Shown: positions 11,292-23,845 of the stretch, piece after piece
Layout of the letters: the number at the start of each line of letters is the position of its first letter
Numbering within the stretch: position 1 is the first letter of the stretch
Source: Theileria orientalis strain Shintoku
Lineage: Eukaryota > Apicomplexa > Aconoidasida > Piroplasmida > Theileriidae
Reading direction: 5' to 3'
Length of the DNA stretch: 64,000 nt
NCBI RefSeq assembly: GCF_000740895.1
Contig: NC_025261.1
Coordinates: forward strand, 1,054,001 to 1,118,000
Made by a program: the position numbers and the translations under genes
Notes under the pieces: generated by a model
The model's database searches: none
What the model saw: the letters and a program-made list of their open reading frames with translations, nothing else
What the model was told of the DNA's origin: nothing

Positions 11292-14200
11292 ATGGGTTCT
11301 ACGAGATACTACATAAAGGTAGATATCCACGAGGTCAAGGATGTCATTTTCAAGGAACCCGAGACTGAGGCGGAAATAATTCCCAACCTTCAGATAGAAA
11401 CGACAATCGGCTCTCTGAAGAGGGAGACTCAGAAGAAAGCGGGCTCTTCTAACGCGATTTTCAACGCTTCCATGAACTTTTCTCCGGATCTGACGAAAGC
11501 AGAGTTTGAGAGAGCCAGAATAATAGTAACGCTGTACCACAGATACACGTTCTCGAGCGGAGTTATCGGACATCACGCTTTCAGCCTTCCTCTGATATAC
11601 TCGAAGCAGCAACACTGTATTCTGAGGTCCTGGGTAAGGGTGTTTAACCCCGCGTTTCCTACACACAATGCAGTAAGTTTGGTGATATTGTGTACACGCA
11701 GAGACTTTTTAATTTTACGCGTTCCTGTACTGATAGATGTTTAGGGGAGTCTGCTGGTCTCGGTTTTTGTGTCTGCGCCAGGAGATAATACGCCGTCGTA
11801 CAAGGAGGCGGAGGAGTTGGCGGGGCAGAGCCTGGGAAACGATCAGTCTCAGACGGGGATAAGATTCAGCAAAGTGCCAGAGATGAACATGAAGAGTTAT
11901 ATGCTGTACCTGAACGTGGTCTGCGGAAGAGATTTTAAACCTCAGGGAGGAATACTTAGCTCGACAATTGAGCCTTATGTAAAAGTATCGCATTTCGGAA
12001 TGAGTGAACAGACGCAAGTAATAAGCGGAAGCAGAGACCCGGAGTGGCAAACCACATTGTATTTGCCCTGCATAACGCCGTCATACGTAAGTGATGGATA
12101 CGAAGATTTAAAACTGATTGATGTTTAGGACGAAATGATAACCATTGAAGTGTGGAACGGAGAGTCGAATGGAAGTTTATTGCACTACGAAACAATAGAC
12201 CTAATACACCTAATCAACAACGAGTATCCGCCCAGATGGATAAACATTTACTGTCAGCCGAACACATCAGGTACGTGAAGTGTGATATCAACGAGTGCGT
12301 AGACGTGTTGAAGGTGGTGAGATCGTACGTGAGCGGTGGAGTGAACAGTTTGACGGACTACGGAGGAAGAATACTCGTGAGTGCTTCAGCGGAACAGGTT
12401 CAAACATTGTACGTAAAGGGGATTAAGCCATGCAGATCAATAATGGTGCCGCCAATCCAACAGAGAATAATCGCAGTAGAATTATACGAGATAGTAGGAC
12501 AGAAAGACGTGCCGAACATAGTGAGAGTGGCAGTGACGCACGGACCGTTTTCAACAAAGAGCCCAAACTACCAGAGAAACAGAAACATGTCATACAAAGT
12601 GGACGATAAAACTGGAAGATTGACGCCCATAGAACCGATATTTTCATGTAAGAGCTAGTTGTGTGAAAAGTAGCTGATAGATAGCAGGTTGATGATTGTT
12701 TAAATTGATTAAATCGTTAAATGATTAAATAAATAAAATGATTGAAATGATTAAATGATTAAATGATATTTAGCCAATGATGACGGCGATGTATGGGACC
12801 TTTTCGTGTACGTCTACGACATGAGCAACTACGGAATGGATAACAGGGAGAGGATAGCGTGGGAAAGGATACCATACGAAAAGGCGAAGATGTCGGAGGG
12901 GAAGCCGATGTGGGTGTATCTGAATTCATTCGAGCAGGCACAGACGGTCAAGTTTAACATCCTGATGTCGTTTGACATCTCCTCGAACGTGACGAACTAC
13001 ACGAGGAAGGAAAGGCTTAAGTATGACCTGACGCACTACGTCTTCAGAAGCATGCTGTACGAAGCGCTGCACCTGCCGTGCACAGGCAACGACCAGTACC
13101 CGAACTCGTGCGTGGAAATAGAACTGTCGAGTTACAGAATAAAGTCGAGGGCAGTTAAGAGGAGCATAAACCCGTACTTCTTCGAGTCAAACGAGCTGGA
13201 AGTGCAGCTGCCGTCAAACCTGTTACTGGCGCCGGACATAAACATAAACGTATACGCAGTGAGCAGCTTCGGAGTAAACTACGACCAGCTGCTGTGCACG
13301 GGACAGTACAGTCTGTCTAAGGTGCCGAAGTCGTGGAACAAGGCGCCGCAGTGGCTGAAGCTGAAGTCGACGATGAACTCGCTTCACAGGCCTAAGATAC
13401 TGATGGCGTTCGAGTTGATACAGTTCGAGGAGTACCGCAAAAACCCGGACAACTTCAGGTTCTTTGACGACATTTTCCCCAGCACAATACGCTCGACGCT
13501 GTCGATGCTGTTAATAGGAATAAGGACCTTTCAGCCGCTGCAAAACCCGAAGGTGAACATAAAGTTCAAGGACTACAACACGGTCTCCGGCAACGAAAAG
13601 GACAAAGGCCAGGACTCATGGAAGGAAGACCAGGTGGGCACGACGGGGAAGGCAGTGAGCGGGTGCTACGGCAACTGGAACTACCTGACCTCGCACGAGA
13701 TCGAAGTTGACCTCCCGAAGAGAATGCAGCACCACGCGTGCCTGGAGTTCCAGATCACCTCGAGCGACATGTCAGGCTTCTTTGGAACGACGATACTGAC
13801 GCTGAATCAATTTCTGCCCTGGCTGTCGGAAGAGGAGAGGAACACGAGCGTGGAGTTGTTTAAAATGCAGTGCGCGGACGACTTTAGCTCGGCGGGGCAG
13901 TCGCAGAGCGAAGTGGTGACGACGGAGAAGAAGACCGAGGAGGTGAAGAACATCAACGTGCAGGTGCTGGAGAAGATAGACTTGGTGTCGCTGCACAAGT
14001 CGAAGTTCAGCCAAGAGAACGGGCACCAGAGCGAGCTCCTGAGCTCATCGGCGTCGACGAACGACGGGTACACGTCGTCGGAGGCAAACGCAGAAGGGGA
14101 GGTGGACAATAAAGCAAAGGAGGAGCTGAAGGAGGAAGAGGACGACATGGACTTTGAGATTCTGATAGACGACAGCGCAAACGAGGTGGTCAGAGACGAG

Positions 14201-15652
14201 CTGCCGTACGAAATGGAGTCGGAGTTCGACTGCGAGGACCTGCCGTACATGAAGGCGCCGATAGTGAAGTTTACGCCGACGGGAATACCGGAGGTGATAG
14301 GCACGCTCAAGTTCATACTCTCGATAACGGACATATCGAGGAAGTCGAGCTCGAAGACGAGCAAGGAGCTGGCTGCAATCAGAGAGAGAATAAACACGCA
14401 GAAGAGGATGCTCAACGAGCTCTACAGCCAGGCGAAGGACCTGGTGGTGAGGACGTACGTGCTGGAGGCGAAGGGGCTCTACAGCAGCAGCATCGTGTCG
14501 AGCTCGCCCGGAGACCTGCTCTCGAACCTGACGGGGGACGTGATGACCTACGTGTGGATCAGAAACGTCGACCAGGAGCAGTACGACCAGGGGAGCAACA
14601 ACTACTCGTACCACTCGAAGAACATGGGATACCCGAACAGCATCAGGGACACGAACAACGCGAAGAAGGGGCTGAAGCCAATCTACAACAACTGCTACAA
14701 CGTCAGCTGCAGCCTCCCGGAGAACAGCATCCTGAAGATCTCGATCGTGAGCAAGGGCACGATCAGCGAGGAGATCATCGGGACCACGTACATCGACTGC
14801 GAGGACCGCTTCTTCAACAAGAACCTGCAGCAGCTGATGCTCGAGGACTGCGCGCCCGTGGAGTCGCGCACGCTCAAGACCTACGGGAACGCGGGCGACC
14901 CGGGCGAGATCACGATATCGCACGGCATCCTCAGGCTCTGGCTCGAGATGATGGACCTGCAGACGGCGAAGGTGAAGCCGATTCAGCACCTGGGCTCGCT
15001 GGAGCCGACCAACTACGAGCTGCGCGTGGTGATCTGGAAGGCGCACTACTTCTCCGACGAGAACTCCACCGTCTCGCTCTTCGTGCGCGGCATTTACCAG
15101 AACGAGCAGAGCGACAACTCGCAGGACACCGAGGTGCACTACCACAGCAAGGACAAGACCGGCGTTTTCAACTGGCGGCTCAAGTACCCGGTCTCGATTC
15201 CCACCGAGTACACCGGCTTCAAGCTGCAGCTCTTCAGCTACAACAAGCTGAGCTCGAACGAGGTCCTCGGCGAGGCGAACGTGGACCTGGGCTTCGAGTT
15301 CCACAAGGTGCGCAAGAAGAACAGCATCCACGCGATCCCCAAGTTCACCGTGAACGTGTACAGTCTGCACAACAGCAGCAAGGTCGTGGGCAGCATCGAC
15401 GTGGAGATCAGCATTCTCAACGAGAGCGACAGCAAGCGGTACCTCGTGGGCAGCGGGCGCGAGCCGCCGAACCGCGACCCCTTCCTCCCCGCTGTCCTCG
15501 AGAACAGGTCCTGGGTTGACATCGACGGCATCACTGACACGATTAAGAACGCGAGCAAGAAGCTCATTTCCGGCGTCAAGTACACGTCGATCGGGATCCT
15601 GGTGGCCGGAGCCATCGCCTTCATCCTGATTATGGTAATCATTTTAAGATGA
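11292..15652 (+). CDS. Ferlin: multi-C2-domain, tail-anchored membrane protein
   Basis: Exons 11292-11672, 11745-12086, 12129-12270, 12303-12647 and 12774-15652 give 1362 residues in continuous phase. Several C2-type beta-sandwich regions are evident: near residues 1-125, 170-290, 980-1060 (YVWIRNVDQEQYDQG) and 1145-1260 (NYELRVVIWKAHYFSDENS). A single hydrophobic helix at the extreme C-terminus (about 1338-1360) is the ferlin tail anchor. An acidic, low-complexity linker (EELKEEEDDMDFEILIDD) separates the middle C2 domains. Ferlins bind Ca2+ and phospholipid and promote membrane fusion; in apicomplexans they serve microneme and rhoptry secretion. Intron 4 (12648-12773) holds an AT-rich GATTAAAT near-repeat. 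The last 1.2 kb is far richer in G+C than the 5' exons. Confidence 0.88.
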
Positions 15653-15973
15653 GAGTGCCAGTGCACGGAGTCATATTGTACCATAGTTAAATTTATTTTT
15701 TTTACAAATCTACCTTACTCACTGGTGTTAGTTTGTGTATATCGTACCAGTGGACACGTACTTGCGAATAGGCAAGTGTACTATTCTGGGTGCGTGCAAC
15801 GCAAGTGTCCACACTTAGTCTGGGTAAAACCATACATGAACATGTACATGAACATGTACATGAACATACACACGAACATACACACAAACCCATGTAGAGG
15901 GCATATAAGCACATACACAAACGAACACATAAATATCCTAATGCCTGCAAATTAGATATCTATCACATTGATT
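15653..15973. repeat. Convergent intergenic gap with ACATGAACATGT-type repeats
   Basis: Gap between the 3' ends of the ferlin and SERCA genes. At 15836-15890 the motif ACATGAAC / ATGTACATGAAC repeats about six times, drifting into ACACGAAC copies; it is partly palindromic (ACATGT, GTACAT). I see no convincing gene here; the 76-residue open frame over it is translated repeat. Confidence 0.6.
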
Positions 15974-18900
15974 CTACTTTTTCATATTCGGGGCGTCCTT
16001 CAGCTCCGTGTCCGAGGGCTCAGCAGTCACCTCCGTGTCGTTGCTGCTGTCGCTGTTGCTGCGGCTGAAGGGCAAGCTAGAGCTCACCCGATCCATCAGG
16101 AAGCTCAGGCTGCTGCTGAACCTGTCGCCGAAGGAGCGCGAGCCGAGGCCGCTGGAGGGCTGCCTCCAGAAAGCCCTCGGGCCCTTCTTCTTGGGCGCCG
16201 AGGCGGCGGCGTCCGCGTCCGCAGTGTCCTGCCGACTCGAGGGCGCCTTCAGCTGCACGTCCCCCTGCTGCTTCGCGCGGTCGCCCTTCCTCAGGTGCCG
16301 CAGCTTCGGCTTCGTGTAGAACTTGTAGGCCCGCTTGAAGAGCTTGAAGAGCTCGTCGATCAGCACCACCGGCAGCGACCATATCACCACCCACTTCCAG
16401 TCGTAGAGGTCCAGCGGTACCACGTTGAAGAGCGTCGCGAGGAAGGGGACGTAGAGTATCAGGCAGTGGATGCCGATGCTGAAGAGCGTCGCGAGCACGA
16501 GGTAGAGGTTCTTCCAGGGCGGCATCACGAGCAGCGAGGAGTCCTCCGAGAGCGCGTTGAAGGCGTTGAACATCTCCAGCACCACCAGCGTCGTCAGCGA
16601 GAGCGTGGACGCCTTGATCTTGCCCACCGTGAAGTAGTCGCAGCTCTCCTGCATGTCGTAGATGTTGTTCGCCGCGAAGTCCGTCCACTCGCTGCAGTTT
16701 CCCCACTCGCGCAGCTGCCTGAAGGTCACCAGCGTGTTTCCCTCGTTCGGCGAGACTCCTCTCACGAAGTACATGATGAAGATTCCGCACGTCGCGAGGC
16801 CCACGTACGCTCCGATAAGCAGGTACCTGAAGAGCGTCAGCTTGTCGATCAGCTTGTCGTCCTTGCTCCTCGGGTCCTTCTTCATCACCAGCGGGTCCGG
16901 CGGGTTGAATCCCAGCGCCGTCGCCGGCGGTCCGTCCGTCACCAGGTTAACCCAGAGCAGCTGCACTGGCAGCATCCCCTCCGGGATCCCCAGCATCGCC
17001 GTCATGAATATGCTCACCACTTCTCCGATGTTGCTGCTGATCAGGTACCTTATGAACGCCTTCATGTTGCTGTATATGCAGCGTCCCTCCTCAATTGCTG
17101 ACACGATCGTCTTAAAGTTGTCGTCCGCCAGGATCATGTCCGAGGCCTCCTTCGCCACCTCCGTGCCGTTGATTCCCATGCTGATTCCTATGTCCGCCAT
17201 CTTAAGCGCAGGCGCGTCGTTGACTCCGTCTCCTGTCATTGCCACGATCTCTCCCAGGTCCTTCAGTATTGACACGATTTGCTGCTTGTGCCGCGGCTCC
17301 GTGCGCGAGAATACCAGACACGTGTTACTCAGCAGCTTCTTCTGGTTTTCGTTCGTCAGCGCCTCGAACTCCTTGCCTGTGAGGCTTGCGAACATTGGAC
17401 CCGTGCTGCTTCCTCTTGTCGTTCTCACTTCCTTTTTTCCTTTTCTTGGTGTTTTCGACTTACTCGTCGGCGACGGCTCCACGTTGTAGTTGGTGAGTGT
17501 TGTTGCTATCGTCTGTCTTATGATTCCCACCTTTCTTGCGATCGCCTCCGCAGTCAGCTTATTGTCTCCTGTGATCATGATCACTCTAATTCCTGCTCTC
17601 ATGCACTTACTTATTGAGTCCTTCACTTCCGGCCTCGGCGGGTCCATGATTCCCACCACGCCCAGGAAGACCATGTCCTTTTCTATTTTCGCGAAGTTGC
17701 TCGTGCCTCCTCCCTTACTTCCTGCGTGTGATATTGCGTGGTACACTTCCAAGTCCTTTTTCGAAGCTTCTCTGTAGCAGAACGAGAGCACTCTCAGCGC
17801 CTCGTTCGCCAGCAGCTTCACTTGGTTCAGCACTTCCTCCTTCACTTCCTTCGTCATTTTATTTTGACTTCCGTTCGGGCCCATGTACGACGTGCATATC
17901 TCCAGCACACTCTCCGGCGCTCCTTTCGTGTACACGTACAGGTTATCTGAGCTTTTCGTTTCATCCTTCACGATAACGCTCATCATCTTCCTCGTTCTGC
18001 AGAACTCCAGCGTCGCCTCCTTCGCCAGGTACTTCCTATATTGCAGCGACGTCGGCGTTTCATCTGAGCTCGTCTTCTTATCTGCCTGCTTCTGCGCCTT
18101 GCTGCTGCTCTTCGCGGACGGACTCTTTGGCGTGGGACTTCTCGAGGTCGGACTTTTAGGGGTCGGACTCTTCAGCGCCTTCTTTCCCATCGTCGCCGCG
18201 TCATCTTTCAGACTCGACGAACTACTCGAATCTCTCGGCAGCGTCGTCTCCTCGTCTGAGGACACCGTCACGTTACTTCTTGACGACAACAGCCTTCTCT
18301 TCGGCTTCTTCTTTGTTTCCTTCGTTGATCCTTTGTCAAATATTTGCTTCCCCATTGCGTCCAGGTGCGTCGAGTCACAGTTGATCAGGAAACTTCCCAG
18401 GTTGTTGACCATTTCTATGATCGCCACTTCCGTCGGCTCTCCTTCCAGCAGGAGCCCTGAGTACTCGTTCACGTTAACGTCCTTATCTCCGCTGTGTCTA
18501 TTTTTCGCGTAACTTGAGCTTGTCGTTATCGTCACGTCTGAGCACAGTGATGCGCACTTGAGCAGCGTGTGTGTGAGCACTTCTATTGGCCCGTCAAATG
18601 ACTCTGCCACTGAGAATCCTCTTTCTCCGAACCCATTAATGGTCACTCTAATGTTTTGTGCCTCTGCGTATTAATTAGTGTATTGTTATTAGTCTAGTGT
18701 TATTAGTCTATTGTTATTAGTCTATTGTTATTAGTCTATTGTTATTAGTCTATTGTTATTAGTCTATTGTTATTAGTCTATTATTATTAGTCGATTGTTA
18801 TTAGTGCAGTGTATTTGTAATGTCGTCAATTAGTCTTGTCTAGTGTTATTAGTGCAGTGTTGTTAATCTTAACTACGTGCTTAGCCATCTAATTACCAAT

Positions 18901-20173
18901 ATCCATATACGTCCACATCCTCTTATATACAAAAATTGCTGTGTAAAACTAATCACTTACCATCTGATGACTTGTGTGATCCTTTCGGATTCGTCGGCAT
19001 GTGTATGTACCTCAGCTTGTTCCTGTCGTTAAACAGGTTCAGCACCGTCGAGGTCATTCTGTTCGTCGTCAGCGTGCCCGTCTTGTCGCTGCATATCACC
19101 GTCGTGCAGCCCAGCGTCTCTATTGAGGGCAGCTTCCTCACGATCGCGTTCCTCTTCGCCATTTTCCGCGTGCCCAGTGCCAGACACGTCGTGATAACTG
19201 CCGGCAGCCCCTCTGGGATCGCTGCCACTGCCAGTGCTATGGCTATCTTAAAATAATAAATGCACCCTCTCAGCGTTGAGCCGTGCACTGGGTCGCTGAA
19301 GTTCCTGAAGTTGATTGCCCATACTATCACGCAGATCACTGTGATCACCTTCGACAGGTTCGTTCCGAAGTCGTTGAGCATTCTCTGCAGCGGTGTGGTC
19401 GTGTTTTCGTTGCTCGCCTCGATCACTGCGCTCTGGATCGCTCCTATCTCCGTCTTCATGCCCGTCGAGATTACCACTCCCAGTGCGCTTCCGCTGCACA
19501 CTGTCGTGCTTCCGAACAGTATGTTCGTCTTGCTCTGAAGCTCGCACTTTTCGTGGTCCTTCGGCAGCGGCTCCGTCGTCTTGTATATCAGAAAGGACTC
19601 CCCCGTCAGCTGCGACTGCTCCACCAGCAGCGACGTCGAGTACACTCTGACTACTCGCAGGTCTGTGGGTATTTTATCTCCGTTTTTGACCTTAACGATG
19701 TCGCCCACCACCAGCTGGTCCGTGTCGAAGGTGCTCCACACTCCGTTCCTGAGGCACGTTGCCAGCGTCGGCTGCAGCTTCTTCAGCGCCTCGAGCGCCT
19801 TCTCTGCGTTCGCCTCCTGCCACACGCCTACTATTGCGTTAAGTATAAGTATGAACAGGATAACTATCGGCTCAATGAACGACGATATGTGCGCCTTTTC
19901 GTTTGGGTCAAATGCTGTCAGCAGGAAGCTTATCACTGCCGCTGACAGCAGTATTTTAACGAGCAGGTCGTCGAACTGTGACACAAACAGGAATAGAACC
20001 GACGCCTTCTTCGGCTTTACAAATGTGTGCGATCCAAATAGTTCACGATGGTGTGACACTTGTTCATCTCTCAAACCGTAGTCAGGGTTAACTCGGTAGT
20101 GCTTCAATACTTCTTGAGGTTCCAGAATATGAGGGCTTTCCAAAAATTCCAATTCTTCAGAATTTTCCGTCAT
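15974..20173 (-). CDS. SERCA-type Ca2+-transporting P-type ATPase
   Basis: Exons 20173-18961 and 18663-15974, 1300 residues. It pumps cytosolic Ca2+ into the endoplasmic reticulum; the Plasmodium counterpart is ATP6. P-type landmarks are clear: the TGES actuator motif (QSQLTGES), the Ca2+-binding PEGLP in M4 (AAIPEGLPAV), the phosphorylation site ICSDKTGTLTTNRM near residue 363, and the hinge TGDGVNDAPALK. It is longer than usual SERCA (about 1000): residues roughly 545-605 in the nucleotide-binding domain are a serine/proline-rich insert (KSPTPKSPTSRSPTPKSP), and about 115 residues follow the last membrane helix (RAYKFYTKPKLRHL onward), serine-rich and basic. The single intron carries a 14-bp minisatellite. 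Convergent with the ferlin gene; both their 3' ends are strikingly G+C-rich. Confidence 0.95.
18681..18860. repeat. 14-bp tandem repeat inside the SERCA intron
   Basis: The unit ATTGTTATTAGTCT repeats about eight times; AGTCTA marks recur every 14 bp at 18691, 18705, 18719, 18733, 18747, 18761 and 18775, then degenerate. It sits inside the 297-nt intron 18960-18664 and accounts for most of its length. Confidence 0.88.
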
Positions 20174-20822
20174 GGTTAAATTATCTGTGTTTTATGTTTT
20201 TTCAAATTGAAATGGTTTTAATTCCTACATTAGTCTCCGTGTGATTAAGATATAATACATAGGACTCATAAAAGATCTTTAAAATGATTTGGAGGCTTTT
20301 ATATAAATAACAGGTATAACCTCTTGATTAAATCTTATGAGTAACTTATCCGAAAATAGCAAAATGGTTAGTTTTCAACCACATATGTCTAAGCAAACAA
20401 AACATAAGGATATTAACCCTTAAATTAATGAAAAATACATTTTAAAATATTCAACTATACACATATGATAGAGACTGTAAGTTATTGGTGTTTATGAGAT
20501 ATTGTTAGTAAAAATAAATAGTTTTTTTATTCTATTAGTCAACCACACATGATACACAAAATAAGGTTTTACGTGAATCAAACTTTTTATTTTACCTTTT
20601 AAAGGCCTGAATAATGCACAAAATACGTTTTATTATCTGTTTATTGTAAAATATTGTTGCCAATTTGTGGTTAATTTATTTTAATTTTGTTTAAATTATC
20701 GCTAGAGTTTAGTGGCTAATATAGCTTTAAACGTTTTAATGTAGTGAAATCGACATATGAAATTTAAGTTGTTCTTTATTTTTATCTTTAACTAAATCAT
20801 TGGTTGAATTCTGTGTTATAAA
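20174..20822. other. Divergent intergenic region between SERCA and TRM1
   Basis: About 650 nt of AT-rich sequence between two divergently transcribed starts (SERCA minus, TRM1 plus), so it should contain both promoters. I found no open frame with coding character and no tRNA or other recognisable RNA. Confidence 0.6.
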
Positions 20823-23118
20823 ATGGATGATTCTATGATTAAGGAAGGTTTGGTATTGGTTCACGGGAAGGGAACGGATAACAAACCCCTTTTCTATAAC
20901 CATTCGCAAGTTTTTAATAGAGACCTATCACTGATAGTTCTGAAGAGTTTTATAATCCAGGAGAAGAGAAAAACAGGTTGGTTGTCAGTCGATTATAAAT
21001 TCGTAGAATCTAACCCGAAACTGGGAAAATTTGTCGGAGTAAACATTCTGGAGACGCTAGCAGCAACAGGTGTGTAGATATGTGTATAATTCGAGTCAAA
21101 ACACTGTAGGAATAAGAGGAATCAGGTACCTGAAGGAGCTCGGAGACCTGGTGAACCTGGTGACCTTCAACGACCTAGATAGAAACTCGGCGGAGATGAT
21201 CGTGAAGAACGCAAGCCTGAACGAAGTGAAGAGAAGCAAGTTCAGAGTCACGTGCTGCGACGCAAACCTGCTGTCCTCGATCTTCACGCCCCCGCCAGAC
21301 GTGGCGAAGTACTTCCAAATGGCAGGAAACATCTTTAGAATACCAGCAGGAACGCTTAACGTGTTCACGGACGTTTTGAAGGAGTTCAATAAAACAGTGG
21401 ACGCGTTCTTGAAAATCGTATCAGTCACAGACGTGGAACTCAGGGGAGGTAATAATGTCGCCGAGGTAAGGATGGTAAACGGTGAAGAAGTAACCCCGGA
21501 ATCGTACAGAAACATAGTGGACGTGATCGACCTGGACCCGTACTCGAGCGCCACAGGCTTCATAGACTCGGCAGTGAGGTCGGTGAAAAGCGGAGGAATT
21601 CTGCTGATAACCTCGACGGACATGCCGACGCTGTGCGGAAACAACCCGCTGGTGTCCTTTTATAAGTACGGAGGAACGAGCTTTAAGTCGCCGTTCTGCC
21701 ACGAACTGTCGCTGAGGACGCTGCTGTACTCAGTGATGCTGACAGCAAGCAGGTACAAGAGGACAATGAAGCCGCTGATCTCGTGCAGTGTGGATTTTTA
21801 CGTGAGAGTGGTGGTACAGGTGAAGTATTTCCCAGAAGAGTGCAAAAGGGTGGCGTCAAACGCAGGACTGGTCCTGATGTGCGTGCAGTGTCACTCGTAC
21901 AGGATAGTTAACCTATGCGAAGACTTTGTATTTGACACTGATTCTCGAAACGGGCCAGAGAATAAAAAAACAGGTGACGAAAGTCAACAGAACGGAGATG
22001 AAAGTGAAAAAAATAAGGCCCACAACCAAAGGAAAAGGAAGCACAAGAGGCCAATGACTACGTCTAACTTCGCAAAGGTGTGTGAAGAATGTGGAGGAAG
22101 AATGAAAGTGGGAGGTCCAATATACATAGGGCCACTCCACGATAAGCAATTCGTGGAAAACTGTATTAAGTTAAACGGAAAAATATTTAAAACAAACGAT
22201 AAAAGGAGACGAAGTCCAGGATGTAAAAAAGAAGAAGCTGGAGAGTCGGAAGAAGTCAACGACGAAAATGCAGTAAAAGAAGAAAGTACAACTAATGTAG
22301 AAAATTCAATTAACAGGAATGTAGTAAATGACAAAGGCATTAACGAGGAAGGTGTGGGCGAGGTGGAAGAGCGTGACAATCCACACCTTACAGGAGTGAC
22401 GATGGCAAAGAGAATCAGAGGGTTGCTGCTATCAATTAAGGAGGTAAGTTTGTAATTGGTTGTATAGTTGTAATTGGATATATAGTTTGTGATCAGTTAT
22501 ATACTTGGTAATTGGTTGAACCTTTGTAGCAGTAGTAATAATGATTTAGGAGCTGGACGTTCCGATGTTCTACTCAGTGTCGGACCTGTGTCAGATATGG
22601 AACCTGTCAACAATAAGTCCAATAGTATTCAGGTTAGAGATTAATATACAATAGAGGTAAAAATTAACGTGTAGGAAGGTGTTGGAGAACATGGGATACA
22701 AGGCGTCTAACTTCCACAGAGACCCGAACTCAATAAAGACAGACGCACCTAACCACGTGGTCATGGACATAATAAGAACACACGCAAAAAACTCACAAAA
22801 GGTGCCAAAACATGAATTCTTTAACAGAGAGATAGAGTAAGTGACGTTGAATGTATTTAGTGCTTTTAACGTGTAGTTAAAGTATGGTTGTTGTATAGTT
22901 GCCGTATAGCTAGCGTGTATGTAGTATGTAGATTCCATGAATTTAGCGTATAGTTTGTTAATAAAATGCCATTAACAAAATTATTCAGCACACTTGGAAT
23001 AGACCTAGACTTAAAGATAAACAGAGTTAAAAAAGTGCCAAGATGGATTCCAAATCCAACGAGCCACTGGGGACCGAAGAAGAAACATAGAACATGTTCC
23101 TCCTCAATTAAGTCTTAA
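20823..23118 (+). CDS. TRM1: tRNA (guanine26-N2)-dimethyltransferase TRM1
   Basis: Exons 20823-21069, 21110-22443, 22550-22632, 22675-22836, 22989-23118; 651 residues with consistent phases. The enzyme methylates G26 at the elbow of many tRNAs using S-adenosylmethionine. Evidence: the SAM-binding start (LAATGIRGIRYLKELGD across the first splice), the catalytic motif IV VIDLDPYSS, and a C-terminal zinc-binding segment (MCVQCHSY, then VCEECGGRMKVGGPIYIGPL). The C-terminal TRM1 tail is present (SDLCQIWN, then SNFHRDPNSIKTDAP, then IPNPTSHWGPKKK). Between the zinc region and the tail is a charged, glutamate/asparagine-rich insert of about 80 residues typical of apicomplexan proteins. Divergent from SERCA; tail-to-tail with the next gene, whose 3' end lies only 16-90 nt away. 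Confidence 0.92.
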
Positions 23119-23134
23119 GTCACCACTGAATGTG

Positions 23135-23845
23135 TTAAACAGTGTTCATACAGGAGTTATTCATGTTAAATAGAGTGTTGCCCATCCCTGGATAAAGTAA
23201 GAGGATTCAATAGGTATAAGTACCTGTGAAAGGCATCCAAATGTTTTGCTTATTTAGAGCAATTTCATTGTAGTACCAAGTGGGAAGATTGTCAGTATTG
23301 GTGTTTGAAGGGGATTTCCAAACTGAAAAGAATAGTGTAATGATAAACTAATTTACCTTTGTTTAAAACGGAAAACATGAACAGGGATAAAACAATATCG
23401 TACAAAATTAGTACCAGCTCAAGCTTCTTGGAAGTGGAAGATAACCATATTTTCTAAAAGATAATTAATAGATGAAAGTGAAGGCGTGATGTAAGACGTA
23501 CAGGGTGTTTGAATACGGTTATAAACAGAACAAGCGAGTAGGCTGAGCCCAGAGCAATGCCTAAAGTGAATAAGCACGTTGATAAAGCTAACTGTAAGTC
23601 ATTAGTGAGATAATGAGTATGACAGAAGGCCTAAAAATGAAGTAGAAAGTTAAAACCCCTGAAAAAAAGTTAAAATTTTCAAACAAACCCAGAGCTAAAT
23701 TGGCAATAGCATTGGCAGTGTTGTATGTGTAAATGTGTAGGCCAAAAGAAATTAGAATAAGAAAGGATAAAAGAGCCAAGTACGAAGAATGCGATTCAAA
23801 TAAGTCACTCTGAAGAGTGTCCTTTAGCTCCTCGTCATAATCCAT
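23135..23845 (-). CDS. Unrecognised small polytopic membrane protein, six short exons
   Basis: A model of six exons (23845-23689, 23658-23624, 23591-23502, 23453-23357, 23322-23224, 23187-23135) keeps phase throughout and gives 176 residues. If the last intron is retained the frame stops at 23207 instead. At least four hydrophobic segments are seen: SYLALLSFLILISFGLHIYT, VLTFYFIFRPS, LFTLGIALGSAYSLVLFITV and LELVLILYDIVLSLFMFSVL. The N-terminus is acidic (MDYDEELKDTLQ) without a cleavable signal. The aromatic hydrophilic tail includes NLPTWYYNE. I do not recognise the family. An alternative path through exon 1-2 (reading on through 23640) is possible, so the internal exon borders are less certain than the overall gene. 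Confidence 0.55.

Noticed and set aside
14045..15370. 441-residue open frame antisense to the ferlin
   Set aside because: Arises from G+C-rich codon bias; composition is Leu/Arg/Val/His only with no motifs, and the sense frame is a clear ferlin.
15968..17101. 377-residue open frame antisense to SERCA
   Set aside because: Arg/Glu/Val/Leu-dominated shadow of the strong SERCA frame; no domain.
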